DNA of 8,861 nt from Alphaproteobacteria bacterium (GCA_013003285.1 JABDJY010000352.1:1-8861), one strand, 5' to 3'. Positions 1-7,352 are shown, counted from the first letter of the stretch. Notes: generated from the sequence alone by a model not told the origin. A program made the numbers and translations.

Positions 1-2
1 AA

Positions 3-668
3 CCGCCTGCGGTTGAGATCGCACCGCCGGACCCCGAGCCTCCGGTGCAGAAGGCCGCCCCGCCCGTCACGCCTCCCGCCAATCCGGCGCCGGAACCCAA
101 GCCGGCGCCTGTCGAGATCACGCTGGAGGCCGTGCGCGAGGGGCGGGCGCTCCTGCGTCTGCTCGAGCGCGGCGAGGGACCCGATATCGAGATCGCCTGG
201 CCCGCCGCCGCCGCTGCGCGGTCTGAGCTTTACCGTTTGTTCGCCAACTGTTTCGGTATGCGCACAATCGTCATGACGGACGGTGGCGAGATGTTTGGCG
301 CGAGCGGCGACGGCTTTGACACGGGCGCGTTCAACAGCGACCGCTATAGCGGGTTCGTGCGCCAGCCGGCGGGCGGCATGAGTGCCGATGAGCGACGCCA
401 TGTGGAGGCGATCCGCCGTCGCCATGGCCTGAGAAGCGGCCAGGCGCTGCGCCTGTTTCCGCGCCGCGTCGACGCGATCCTGCTCGGCGGGTTGCAGCGT
501 ATCGCGGGGGACTCCTTCGATAAGGGCATTCGCATCCGGGCGCGCTACAGCGCCGTGGCAAACGGCGTCCAGGTCGCCGATATTCAAGTCGAGGGCCGGG
601 CGACGGATGAAACGTTAGTGTTGCCCTATAACGCTCAGCGCGCTTGCCGGAACGTCCAATCCCGCTAA
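3..668 (+). CDS. Proline-rich-linker protein, C-terminal part (5' end outside window)
   Basis: The reading frame is open from the left edge to a TAA at 666-668, so 221 residues of a longer protein are visible. A GTG at 45 could be a start, but the same proline-rich composition continues upstream of it and no ribosome site is evident, so I treat the gene as truncated by the window. The first 40 or so visible residues are rich in Pro, Ala, Glu and Val, typical of a flexible linker. A predicted globular part of about 180 residues follows, with alternating hydrophobic and charged stretches. It contains two cysteines, at visible residues 83 and 215, which could pair if the domain is periplasmic. 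I recognise no family or catalytic motif. Such a linker often joins a membrane or cell-envelope anchor to a folded domain, but that is inference. The SDR gene follows in the same direction after 47 bases, so co-transcription is possible. Confidence 0.7.
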   Translation, partial: PPAVEIAPPDPEPPVQKAAPPVTPPANPAPEPKPAPVEITLEAVREGRALLRLLERGEGPDIEIAWPAAAAARSELYRLFANCFGMRTIVMTDGGEMFGASGDGFDTGAFNSDRYSGFVRQPAGGMSADERRHVEAIRRRHGLRSGQALRLFPRRVDAILLGGLQRIAGDSFDKGIRIRARYSAVANGVQVADIQVEGRATDETLVLPYNAQRACRNVQSR

Positions 669-701
669 GCTGTCCCTAACCGGTATGTCGATATCGGCAA
701 T

Positions 702-707
702 AGGGAG
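702..707 (+). promoter_or_regulatory. Ribosome binding site of the SDR gene
   Basis: AGGGAG lies 8 bases before the ATG at 716 and 11 bases before a second, adjacent ATG at 719. The spacing favours 716 but does not exclude 719; the two proteins would differ by one methionine. Confidence 0.7.
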
Positions 708-715
708 ACAAGCTC

Positions 716-1525
716 ATGATGCTAGACGGCAAGAAGATCATCGTTACGGGCGCGGCGAGCGGCATTGGCCGGGCGACGGCGGTGCTCGCGGCGCGCGAGG
801 GGGCCGATGTGGCAGTGGCGGATATCGACTGCGCCCAGGCCGAGGAAACCGCCAAGTTGGTGCAAGCCGAGGGCCGCGAAGCCATCGTCATCGAGATGGA
901 CACGTCGAAGGCGGCCGATGCGCAGCGCCTGGCCGACGAGGCGGTGGCCGCGTTCGGCACCATCGACGGCATCGTCTGCGGCGCCATCAAGCTGCAACCG
1001 GCCAAGCTGGAAGAGCTGACCGAGGAAGCCTGGGACGCGGTGATCGATGTGGGGCTCAAGGGCTATTTCCTATGTGCCCAGGCGGCAGGCCGCGTGATGC
1101 TTGAGAAGGGCAGCGGCTCGATCGTGTTCCTGTCGTCGGTCGGTGGCGTGCAGCCCTATAACGGCGCCGGCGCCTATTCCATCGCCAAGGCCGGCACCAT
1201 CATGCTGGGAAATTTGTTCGGCGTGGAATGGAGCGGCCGCGGGCTGCGAGCCAATACGGTCATACCCGGTCAGACGCGAACGCCCATGACCGAAGCGATG
1301 TTGGCCGACCCAGATGTTGCGGCCGGCCGTGCCGCTGTGGTGCCCATGGGCCGGGTGGGCCGGCCGGAGGAAATCGCCGAGGCGTGCGTGTTCCTGCTGT
1401 CCGACCGGGCGAGCTATATCAACGCGGCGACCCTGAAGGCCGATGGCGGCTTGGCGGAGAGCAAGATGATGCACATTCCGGGCCGCAACTGGGGCGGCAA
1501 GAACATGGAGTATTCGGCGGGGTAG
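716..1525 (+). CDS. Short-chain dehydrogenase/reductase (SDR), atypical active site
   Basis: A 269-residue protein of classical SDR size, expected to be a cytoplasmic NAD(P)-dependent oxidoreductase with a Rossmann fold. The glycine-rich cofactor motif TGAASGIG is at residues 11-18. The acidic D36 at the end of the second strand (VAVADID) points to NAD(H) rather than NADP(H). The catalytic Ser is probably S141, and YSIAK gives Tyr154 and Lys158. The PG motif after strand 6 (IPGQTRTP) and a C-terminal DGG (243-245) are present. Two conserved elements are altered: the NNAG motif reads CGAI (88-91), and the tetrad Asn expected in a DVNLKG-like context is Gly113 (DVGLKG). The last 20 or so residues extend beyond the usual DGG end. 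The substrate cannot be assigned. The gene converges on the hydrolase gene with a 27-base gap and no convincing terminator. Confidence 0.93.
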   Translation: MMLDGKKIIVTGAASGIGRATAVLAAREGADVAVADIDCAQAEETAKLVQAEGREAIVIEMDTSKAADAQRLADEAVAAFGTIDGIVCGAIKLQPAKLEELTEEAWDAVIDVGLKGYFLCAQAAGRVMLEKGSGSIVFLSSVGGVQPYNGAGAYSIAKAGTIMLGNLFGVEWSGRGLRANTVIPGQTRTPMTEAMLADPDVAAGRAAVVPMGRVGRPEEIAEACVFLLSDRASYINAATLKADGGLAESKMMHIPGRNWGGKNMEYSAG

Positions 1526-1552
1526 GGTGCCCGGCGCTAAGCGGCGTTACAT

Positions 1553-2404
1553 TCAGCCCAGATCGTAGAGGCTGGCCACGTTGCCCAACATCTTGGCGAG
1601 GTCTTCGGGTGCGGAGAGTTGCGGGGCGTGATCGGTGTTCAGCGTAAAAACGCGCGCACAAAGGGTCTCGGCGTGCATGCGCCGCTGCAGCGCGATGAAC
1701 ACGGACGCGTCCTGCGTGGTCTCGATATAGACCCGCGGCACACGGCCGAACATCGCTTTGCTCAATTTTAGTTTCGAGCGGCGGCCGCCCTCGGGTTGCG
1801 GGGTGAGCTGTTTTGCCGCCCAGGCGGCGTCGCGCGGCTTGGCCTGGGCGTAGAACACCGCTTTGGCCGAGGCCGGATCGATCATCGAAACCAGCCCGTC
1901 ATCGGAATAGCTCACTCGTGCATGGGCGCCGGTCATGGTGTCGTCCCACGCGCGGGCATAGAAATCGAGGATCGATTCGCCGTCGGGCAGCAGGAACGCG
2001 CAGAGATAGATCGCGACGGCGATCCGTTTCGGCCGCAACTCCGAGACCTGCGCTGCGACCGTGCCGCCCATGCTATGGCCGACGACGATAACCGGACCGG
2101 CGATTTCGTCGATAATCGCTGCGACATGCTCGGCGTAGAGCATGGTGGTGACATCGCCGGGGGCGGTGTCGTCATGGCCATTGCCGGGAAGATCGACGGC
2201 GACGGCGCGGTGGCCTTGCGCTTCGAGCAGCGGAATCACGCGCCGCCACGCCCAGGCGCCCTGCCAGGCGCCGTGGATCAGCACGAAAGTTGCGGGCGCG
2301 TCTCTGGTGGTATCGGCGGTGATGTCGGGCCTATTGGTCTGACGGGTCGAGCCGGGTCGAGGTGTATTTCTCGACCCGGTAGGGACCGGAAAATACCGGC
2401 GCAT
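1553..2404 (-). CDS. Alpha/beta-fold hydrolase (esterase-like)
   Basis: A 283-residue serine hydrolase in the style of the EstC / plant methylesterase / hydroxynitrile lyase group. The oxyanion-side HGAWQGAW motif is at 44-51. The nucleophile elbow GHSMG is at 109-113 with Ser111. The probable acid is Asp232 (ETTQDAS), and the general base is His259 in TDHAPQLSAPE, a context typical of this group. The likely reaction is hydrolysis of an ester or related bond in a small molecule; the substrate is unknown. There is no signal peptide, so it is probably cytoplasmic. It is the last gene of the minus-strand cluster. The start is uncertain: the only ATG, at 2404, creates a 74-base overlap with the oxygenase and lacks a visible ribosome site. 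The first 36 or so residues precede the first recognisable strand (ATFVLIHG) and look unlike the rest. No in-frame GTG or TTG lies between 2404 and the core strand. Confidence 0.92.
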   Translation of the reverse strand: MRRYFPVPTGSRNTPRPGSTRQTNRPDITADTTRDAPATFVLIHGAWQGAWAWRRVIPLLEAQGHRAVAVDLPGNGHDDTAPGDVTTMLYAEHVAAIIDEIAGPVIVVGHSMGGTVAAQVSELRPKRIAVAIYLCAFLLPDGESILDFYARAWDDTMTGAHARVSYSDDGLVSMIDPASAKAVFYAQAKPRDAAWAAKQLTPQPEGGRRSKLKLSKAMFGRVPRVYIETTQDASVFIALQRRMHAETLCARVFTLNTDHAPQLSAPEDLAKMLGNVASLYDLG

Positions 2405-3332
2405 ATTTCGGCGGATTATGGTCGCTGGTGCAGGTCGGGATGCAGGCGATTTCGGCGTCGTAATTGGGATGGTGGAAGAACACCACCGACAGCCGGTCGG
2501 CCTGCGGGTCGGCGTCCTCGGGCGGGATCGCCACCCGGTGGGGGTTGGAGACGAAGCGGTCGTTGGTCCAGCGCATCATCAGATCGCCGATATTGATGAC
2601 GAATGCGTCCTCGGGCGTCGAGACGTCGATCCAGTCGCCGGCACGGGTTTGCACCTGCAGACCGCCGGGCCGGTTCTCGCTCAGCAGCACGGTGAAGGTA
2701 CCGTAATCGGAATGGGCACCGGCGCGCAGCTGGCCGGGTGCGGGCGCCGTTTGGGTGGGCGGGTAATGGATGATGCGCAAGGCGCCGATTTGCTTATCCG
2801 TATAGGGCCGAAAGAACGCGGCCGGCAGGCCCAGGGCGAGCGCGAATATCTCCTCGATGCGGCGGCACAGATCTTCCACCCGGCGATAATAGCGGATGGT
2901 GGTGTCGCGAAACTGCGCCGGTTCGTCGGGGTAAATATTCTCGATGAAATGGGCGTTAGCCGCCGCACACCGATGATAGTCGTCGTTAGGAAAATCCGGC
3001 GGGCCTAAGTGAAAAACTTCCTTGAGGTCGGGCGGCGTTTCCTCGCCGGATCCGTAGGCCAGACCTTCATCGCCGATGGCGCGGTAGCCCCGCGGCACGC
3101 CGCCGACCGGTGGCCGGACCTTTTCCTTGGTCCCCTCCGGCAGGGCGAAAAACGACCGGGCGGCGTCGCGCAGAGCGGCGATCAGTTCGGGCTCGACGCC
3201 GTGTCCGACGATGGTGAAAAAACCGATACCTTCGCACGCCGCGCGAACCTGGTTCACCACGTCGTCGCCAGCGGCGGCGTCGCCCACGAGAAACGGGCTT
3301 ATATCGATGACGGGAACCTGGTCTTGTGTCAT
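2331..3332 (-). CDS. 2-oxoglutarate/Fe(II)-dependent oxygenase, isopenicillin N synthase-like
   Basis: A 333-residue non-haem iron oxygenase of normal family length. The N-terminal DIOX_N-type region starts at VPVIDISPF (6-14) and includes GIGFFTIVGHGV (35-46). The catalytic jelly-roll follows, with the iron triad His207-Asp209 (AHSDYG) and His265 (SNPHRV), and the 2-oxoglutarate-binding R-x-S as Arg280/Ser282 (DRLSVVFF). The expected reaction couples 2-oxoglutarate decarboxylation to hydroxylation, desaturation or ring closure of a small molecule; these motifs do not give the substrate. An upstream in-frame ATG at 3410 would overlap the ABC gene and add 26 unlikely residues. I choose 3332 because it begins directly before the conserved domain and follows GAGG sequences. 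The gene lies 49 bases downstream of the ABC gene, consistent with one transcript. Its C-terminal coding overlaps the proposed hydrolase start. Confidence 0.93.
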   Translation of the reverse strand: MTQDQVPVIDISPFLVGDAAAGDDVVNQVRAACEGIGFFTIVGHGVEPELIAALRDAARSFFALPEGTKEKVRPPVGGVPRGYRAIGDEGLAYGSGEETPPDLKEVFHLGPPDFPNDDYHRCAAANAHFIENIYPDEPAQFRDTTIRYYRRVEDLCRRIEEIFALALGLPAAFFRPYTDKQIGALRIIHYPPTQTAPAPGQLRAGAHSDYGTFTVLLSENRPGGLQVQTRAGDWIDVSTPEDAFVINIGDLMMRWTNDRFVSNPHRVAIPPEDADPQADRLSVVFFHHPNYDAEIACIPTCTSDHNPPKYAPVFSGPYRVEKYTSTRLDPSDQ

Positions 3333-3350
3333 GGCACCTCGGGCACCTCG
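3333..3350 (-). repeat. Tandem 9-base duplication carrying two GAGG ribosome-site candidates
   Basis: Plus-strand GGCACCTCG occurs twice, perfectly and without a gap (3333-3341 and 3342-3350), directly before the oxygenase ATG. On the coding strand this gives two copies of CGAGGTGCC, so GAGG lies both 4 and 13 bases from the start. Neither spacing is ideal. Confidence 0.7.
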
Positions 3351-3381
3351 GCCGTTTCGGTCGACTATGCCGGTGATGCTA

Positions 3382-5250
3382 TCACTTAATTTGCTCGTCG
3401 GGCACGTCATCGAACGACGCGTAATTCAGCGCGTAAAGGCGTGCGTATAACCCGCCCTGGGCGACCAGCGCATCATGGGGGCCGGTTTCGACCACGCGGC
3501 CGCTTTGCAGCACGATGATCCGGTCGGCGCCGCGCACGGTGGCCAGCCGATGGGCGATGACGATGCCGGTGCGTCCTTCGAGCAGGCGTTTCAGCGCCAC
3601 TTGGATTTGCCGCTCGGTATGGCTGTCGATATTTGCCGTGGCTTCGTCGAGCACCAGGATTTTGGCGTCGGCGACCAACGCGCGGGCAAAACTCAATAAC
3701 TGGCGTTGGCCCAGGGACAGGTTGCGGCCCTGTTCCTCGAGTATGGTGTCGTAGCCGTCGGCCAGCTGGCTGATGAAATCATGGGCGCCGACCACCCGCG
3801 CGGCCCGTTCCACATCTTCGCGGCTTGCGTCCACGGTTCGGTAGCGGATGTTCTCGAAGATCGATCCGGTAAACAGGAACGGGTCCTGCAAAACCATGGC
3901 GATGTGCCGGCCCAGCGCCGCCTTGGCATAGTCACGCACGTCACGGCCGTCGATCAGCACTGCGCCCTCGTCGATCTCGTAGAAGCGGTGCAACAGGGAG
4001 GTAATGCTGGTCTTGCCCGAGCCGGTGGGGCCGACCAGGGCCACGGTTTCGCCGGGCGCGACGGTGAAGCTCACATCCTGCAATACCGGTTGGTTTTTCA
4101 CATAGCTGAAGGTGACGTCGCGGAATTCGACCGATCCGTCGATGCTATCCGGATTGAACGCGTTTGGCGCATCGTCGATCGCCAGGGGTACATCGAGCAC
4201 CTCGAAAATGCGTTTGCCCGACGCCATGGCCCGCTGCATGACGCTGTACTGGATGGTGAGCGAGCGGATCGGGTCGAAAAAGCGCTGCACGTAGAATAGG
4301 AAGGCGACCATGACGCCGACTTCCAGCGCGCCGTCGAGGACCTGAAAGCCGCCGACCAGGATGACGATACCCATGGCCGCGCCGGTCAGCGTATCGACGA
4401 TCGGCACCATGACCTGGGCCATCTGTGCCGATTTCAGGTGCGAATTCAGATTCTCCTGCACTTTTTCATCGTACAGGTCGAAATTCACCGATTCGCGCCG
4501 CATGCTCTGTACGGTGCGTACCGCGCGAATGCCTTCGGCCAAAGCGCCATTGGCGCTGGAATTGGTTTCGCGGGCGTGGCGGAAGGCAACCCGCGCGCGC
4601 GGCAGCCAGATCATGCGCACGATGAACAGGGTCGGCACCACCGACAGGGTGAGAATACCGAGCCCGAAATCCATCGATAGCATGATGACGACGATGCCGA
4701 ACAACAGCACCAGATCGCCGAACGCGGTGACCGAGTTTTCAAGAAATTCCTGCAGCGAGTTCACGTCGCCGGTCAGGCGCGACATCATGCGCCCGGTCTC
4801 GGTCTTGTCCATGAACGACAGGGATACGTCCTGGAGATGGGCATACATGGCCTGGCGCAGGTCGAAGATGACGTGTTCGCCGGTGATCCCAATAAGCCGG
4901 TCTTGCAGCCAGTTCGCCCCGAAATTGACCGTGATCACCGCCGCGAATACCGCCACCACCAGTGCCAGTAGTTTGGCGTTGCCGCCCTCGGCCAGCAGGA
5001 CATCGTCGATGCCGAAGCGAATGATCAGGGGGATCGCCAATTGGGCGCCGGTCACCACGAGCACCGCCGCAATGGCCAGCAACACCTGGCGGCGATAGGG
5101 GCGCACATAGGTCATGAACCGGCGCACCACGCCGCCATCGAACAGCGCGCCGAACATTTCCTCGTCCTGGCTGATCTGCGAGCCCACATAGGCGCGCGGC
5201 GGGCGGCCGCGTTCAGGCTGGTCCGGGGCGCCGTCGGTGGTCGCGGTCAT
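3382..5250 (-). CDS. ABC exporter half-transporter, consensus-Glu subunit
   Basis: A 622-residue fusion of an ABC exporter membrane domain and an ATPase domain, expected in the inner membrane. Hydrophobic segments suggest six helices, near residues 53-78, 92-115, 172-192, 194-216, 282-303 and 308-325. The ATPase domain follows from about 372: A-loop Tyr383, Walker A GPTGSGKT (407-414), Q-loop Gln455, a variant signature LSLGQ (511-515), Walker B ILVLD with catalytic Glu536, and H-loop His567. Intact Walker B Glu with a non-standard signature is the pattern of the catalytically complete partner in asymmetric heterodimers such as TM287/288 and BmrCD. The ATG overlaps the stop of the upstream ABC gene (ATGA, 4 bases), indicating translational coupling, and GGGAG sits 7 bases before it. 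The transported substrate is unknown; multidrug or lipid-like export is a family-level guess. Confidence 0.96.
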   Translation of the reverse strand: MTATTDGAPDQPERGRPPRAYVGSQISQDEEMFGALFDGGVVRRFMTYVRPYRRQVLLAIAAVLVVTGAQLAIPLIIRFGIDDVLLAEGGNAKLLALVVAVFAAVITVNFGANWLQDRLIGITGEHVIFDLRQAMYAHLQDVSLSFMDKTETGRMMSRLTGDVNSLQEFLENSVTAFGDLVLLFGIVVIMLSMDFGLGILTLSVVPTLFIVRMIWLPRARVAFRHARETNSSANGALAEGIRAVRTVQSMRRESVNFDLYDEKVQENLNSHLKSAQMAQVMVPIVDTLTGAAMGIVILVGGFQVLDGALEVGVMVAFLFYVQRFFDPIRSLTIQYSVMQRAMASGKRIFEVLDVPLAIDDAPNAFNPDSIDGSVEFRDVTFSYVKNQPVLQDVSFTVAPGETVALVGPTGSGKTSITSLLHRFYEIDEGAVLIDGRDVRDYAKAALGRHIAMVLQDPFLFTGSIFENIRYRTVDASREDVERAARVVGAHDFISQLADGYDTILEEQGRNLSLGQRQLLSFARALVADAKILVLDEATANIDSHTERQIQVALKRLLEGRTGIVIAHRLATVRGADRIIVLQSGRVVETGPHDALVAQGGLYARLYALNYASFDDVPDEQIK

Positions 5251-7106
5251 TGCGCGGCTCCCTGCATATCCGAAGGGCCGCTGTCGAAATCATCGGCGAG
5301 CTGGTTTTGCAGGGCATGGAGTTCGGCGTAGCGGCCGCCTTGCGCCACCAGGCTTTCATGGGTGCCGCGTTCGACGATGCGCCCGCCCTCAAGAAATATG
5401 ATTTCGTCGGCATGGAGCAGGGTACCCAGCCGGTGCGAGATGAAGATTGTCGCGCAGGTCTGCATCGGCGCTTTGAGAAGTTCGCGGATCTGCTGTTCGG
5501 TGCCGGCATCGATCGCCGCGGTGGAATCGTCGAGGATCAGCACCGCCGGCTGCAGCATGGCGGTGCGGGCAATGGCAATACGCTGCTTCTGGCCGCCCGA
5601 CAGCGACACGCCACGCTCGCCGACCAGGGTGCCGTAACCTTCGGGCAGAGTGCCGATAAAGGTGTCGATCTGCGCCAGGGAGGCGGCGTTGGTGATCGAC
5701 TCGTCCTCGGCCCAGGGGTCGCCATAGGCGATATTGTTCTCCAGCGAGGTGGTGAACAGGAACGGGTCCTGCGGCACGGTCAGCACCTGCCGGCGCAGCG
5801 ATTCCAGGGTGACGTCGCGCACATCCTGGCCGTCGATGGTAATGACGCCGTCGGAGACGTCGTAGAACCGGGTCAGCAGATGGGCGATGGTCGATTTGCC
5901 GCTGCCCGGCGGTCCGACAATGCCCAGGGACTTGCCGCGGCGCACATCGAACGAGACCCCATGCAGAGCCGGCGGCGAGTCGGCGCCGCCATAGGCGAAG
6001 GAGACATTTTCGTAGCGCACGTGGGAATCTTTGATTTCCAGCGGCTTTGCGCCGGGGCGATCGGCGATGGTGGGTTCAAGGTCGAGCACTGCGAACAGCC
6101 GGCGGCCGGTGGTCGAGGCGCGGGCGAACGAATTCACCAGCAGGCCCAGTTGGCGCACCGGCAGCTGCAGGATGGTCATGAAGGCCAGAAACTCGGTTAA
6201 ATCGCCGACGGTTAAACGGCCTTCCAGCACGCGTAGCCCGCCGACCCACAGAACCAGTCCCATGGCGATGAAAAAGGCGAAGGTCATGATGGTGGTGGAG
6301 GCGACCCGCGTCTTGATGCGCTTGTCGGCCAGTTCCATCGCCGCGTCGGCGGCTTCGCCATATTTGGCCAGCTCGTAATTTTCCGCGCCGAAGGCCCGCA
6401 CCACCCGGATGCCGGTAAGGTTCTCGTCCATGATCCGGCCGATCACGCCCATGCGTTCCTGCAAGGCCAGCCACAGCGCGCGCAATTTCAGCCGCGCGAC
6501 GGCCGAGCGCCAGGCCACGAAAGGCACGAAACTCAGGCTTAGCGCCCCGAGCAGCAGATCGGTGGAGAGCAGGAGATAGGCGCCGACCCCGATCAGAACC
6601 GTCAGCAATACCAGGCGCACCAGACCGGTGCTAACGAACATGCGCACGCCCTCCAGGTCGAGCATGCCGCGGGTGATCAACTCACCGGTATGAACCTGAT
6701 CGTGGAACGAGAAGCTCAGGCTTTGCAGTTTGTCGTAAAAGGCCAGCCGGAGGTCGTAGGCCATCCGGTGGCCGACGGCCTCTCCCATATAGTTGTGGAT
6801 GAGGGTAAACAGGCCGCGCAGGATCGACGCGCCGAGCAGCAAGGCTGCGGTCTGGAACAAGGCGGCGCGGGCCGCCGTGGCCGTGGCGTTTTCGGTGTCG
6901 AGCAGGCCCAACGCCCCATCGACGGCGCTACCCAGGAGCTGCGGTACGGCGAGCTGGAACAGGGCCGCGACCAGGGTCGCGCCCACGGCGATCGCCACCC
7001 GGCCGCGATGGCGCAGGCATAGCCTGACGATGCGCCACAATATCTGGGCGTCATTGCCTATGCGGCGATCGAGATTGGCAGACGAAAACGTCAACGATTG
7101 ACCCAA
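5247..7106 (-). CDS. ABC exporter half-transporter, degenerate-site subunit
   Basis: A 619-residue membrane-plus-ATPase fusion, first gene of the minus-strand cluster and presumed partner of the next ABC subunit. Predicted membrane helices lie near 36-62, 82-105, 160-180, 182-199, 270-290 and 300-320. ATPase motifs are A-loop Tyr372, Walker A GPPGSGKS (398-405), Q-loop Gln446, a canonical signature LSGGQ (502-506), Walker B VLILD (522-526) followed by Asp527 where the catalytic Glu is expected (ILDDSTAAID), and H-loop His558. Asp in this place marks the degenerate ATP site of heterodimeric exporters, while the LSGGQ here would complete the active site of the partner. The start is a TTG; the codon just upstream in frame is TAA, so no longer form exists, and no clear ribosome site is seen. 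A second TTG at codon 5 (7094) is an alternative. Confidence 0.95.
   Translation of the reverse strand: MGQSLTFSSANLDRRIGNDAQILWRIVRLCLRHRGRVAIAVGATLVAALFQLAVPQLLGSAVDGALGLLDTENATATAARAALFQTAALLLGASILRGLFTLIHNYMGEAVGHRMAYDLRLAFYDKLQSLSFSFHDQVHTGELITRGMLDLEGVRMFVSTGLVRLVLLTVLIGVGAYLLLSTDLLLGALSLSFVPFVAWRSAVARLKLRALWLALQERMGVIGRIMDENLTGIRVVRAFGAENYELAKYGEAADAAMELADKRIKTRVASTTIMTFAFFIAMGLVLWVGGLRVLEGRLTVGDLTEFLAFMTILQLPVRQLGLLVNSFARASTTGRRLFAVLDLEPTIADRPGAKPLEIKDSHVRYENVSFAYGGADSPPALHGVSFDVRRGKSLGIVGPPGSGKSTIAHLLTRFYDVSDGVITIDGQDVRDVTLESLRRQVLTVPQDPFLFTTSLENNIAYGDPWAEDESITNAASLAQIDTFIGTLPEGYGTLVGERGVSLSGGQKQRIAIARTAMLQPAVLILDDSTAAIDAGTEQQIRELLKAPMQTCATIFISHRLGTLLHADEIIFLEGGRIVERGTHESLVAQGGRYAELHALQNQLADDFDSGPSDMQGAAQ
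5258..5262 (-). promoter_or_regulatory. Ribosome binding site of the downstream ABC subunit
   Basis: GGGAG on the minus strand lies 7 bases before the ATG at 5250, inside the end of the upstream ABC gene. It supports that start together with the ATGA stop/start overlap. Confidence 0.75.
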
Positions 7107-7309
7107 TTATGTGTGTGCGGGCGAAATTACCGGGGCTCCACCGACACCTAAAATGGTGGCGGACCGGAGCGACTAATTTTGCTGCAGCGGTTGGTTTGCG
7201 CGCCATTTATACAACAGCCGACGACTCGCGCCAGCCCGAGTGATCTAGTCTCTTTTTCGCCATTTTCCCAGCTAAAGATTCCGCTGGCTGCTCGCAAAGC
7301 GTTGACTTG

Positions 7310-7338
7310 TTGGCCGGCGTTGGGTGGGTCACCATAAT
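7310..7338 (+). promoter_or_regulatory. Candidate sigma-70-type promoter of the amidohydrolase gene
   Basis: TTGGCC (7310-7315) matches 4 of 6 bases of TTGACA, and CATAAT (7333-7338) matches 5 of 6 of TATAAT, with a 17-base spacer. Transcription would start near 7345, giving a leader of about 20 bases that includes the ribosome site. A better -35 hexamer, TTGACT at 7302-7307, is too far (25 bases) from the same -10. Confidence 0.45.
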
Positions 7339-7352
7339 CACCGTTAAAGCCA

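Noticed and set aside
1526..1552. Possible shared terminator between the SDR and hydrolase genes
   Set aside because: Only a 4-base palindrome (CGCT-A-AGCG) is present, with a loop too small to fold and no T-run on either strand.
1796..2596. Plus-strand open frame (266 codons) opposite the hydrolase and oxygenase
   Set aside because: It runs across the ends of two real genes on the other strand and has a Gly/Arg-rich product without family features.
3333..3410. Upstream ATG at 3410 as the oxygenase start
   Set aside because: It would overlap the ABC gene, lacks a ribosome site, and adds 26 residues before the conserved VPVIDISPF start.
4361..5098. Plus-strand open frame (245 codons) opposite the second ABC gene
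   Set aside because: The product is Ser/Thr/Arg-rich with no domain and is antisense to the conserved membrane region.
5250..6200. Long plus-strand open frame (316 codons) opposite the first ABC gene
   Set aside because: It is antisense to well-conserved ABC membrane and ATPase motifs. Long antisense frames are expected in GC-rich DNA, and the product has no recognisable domain.
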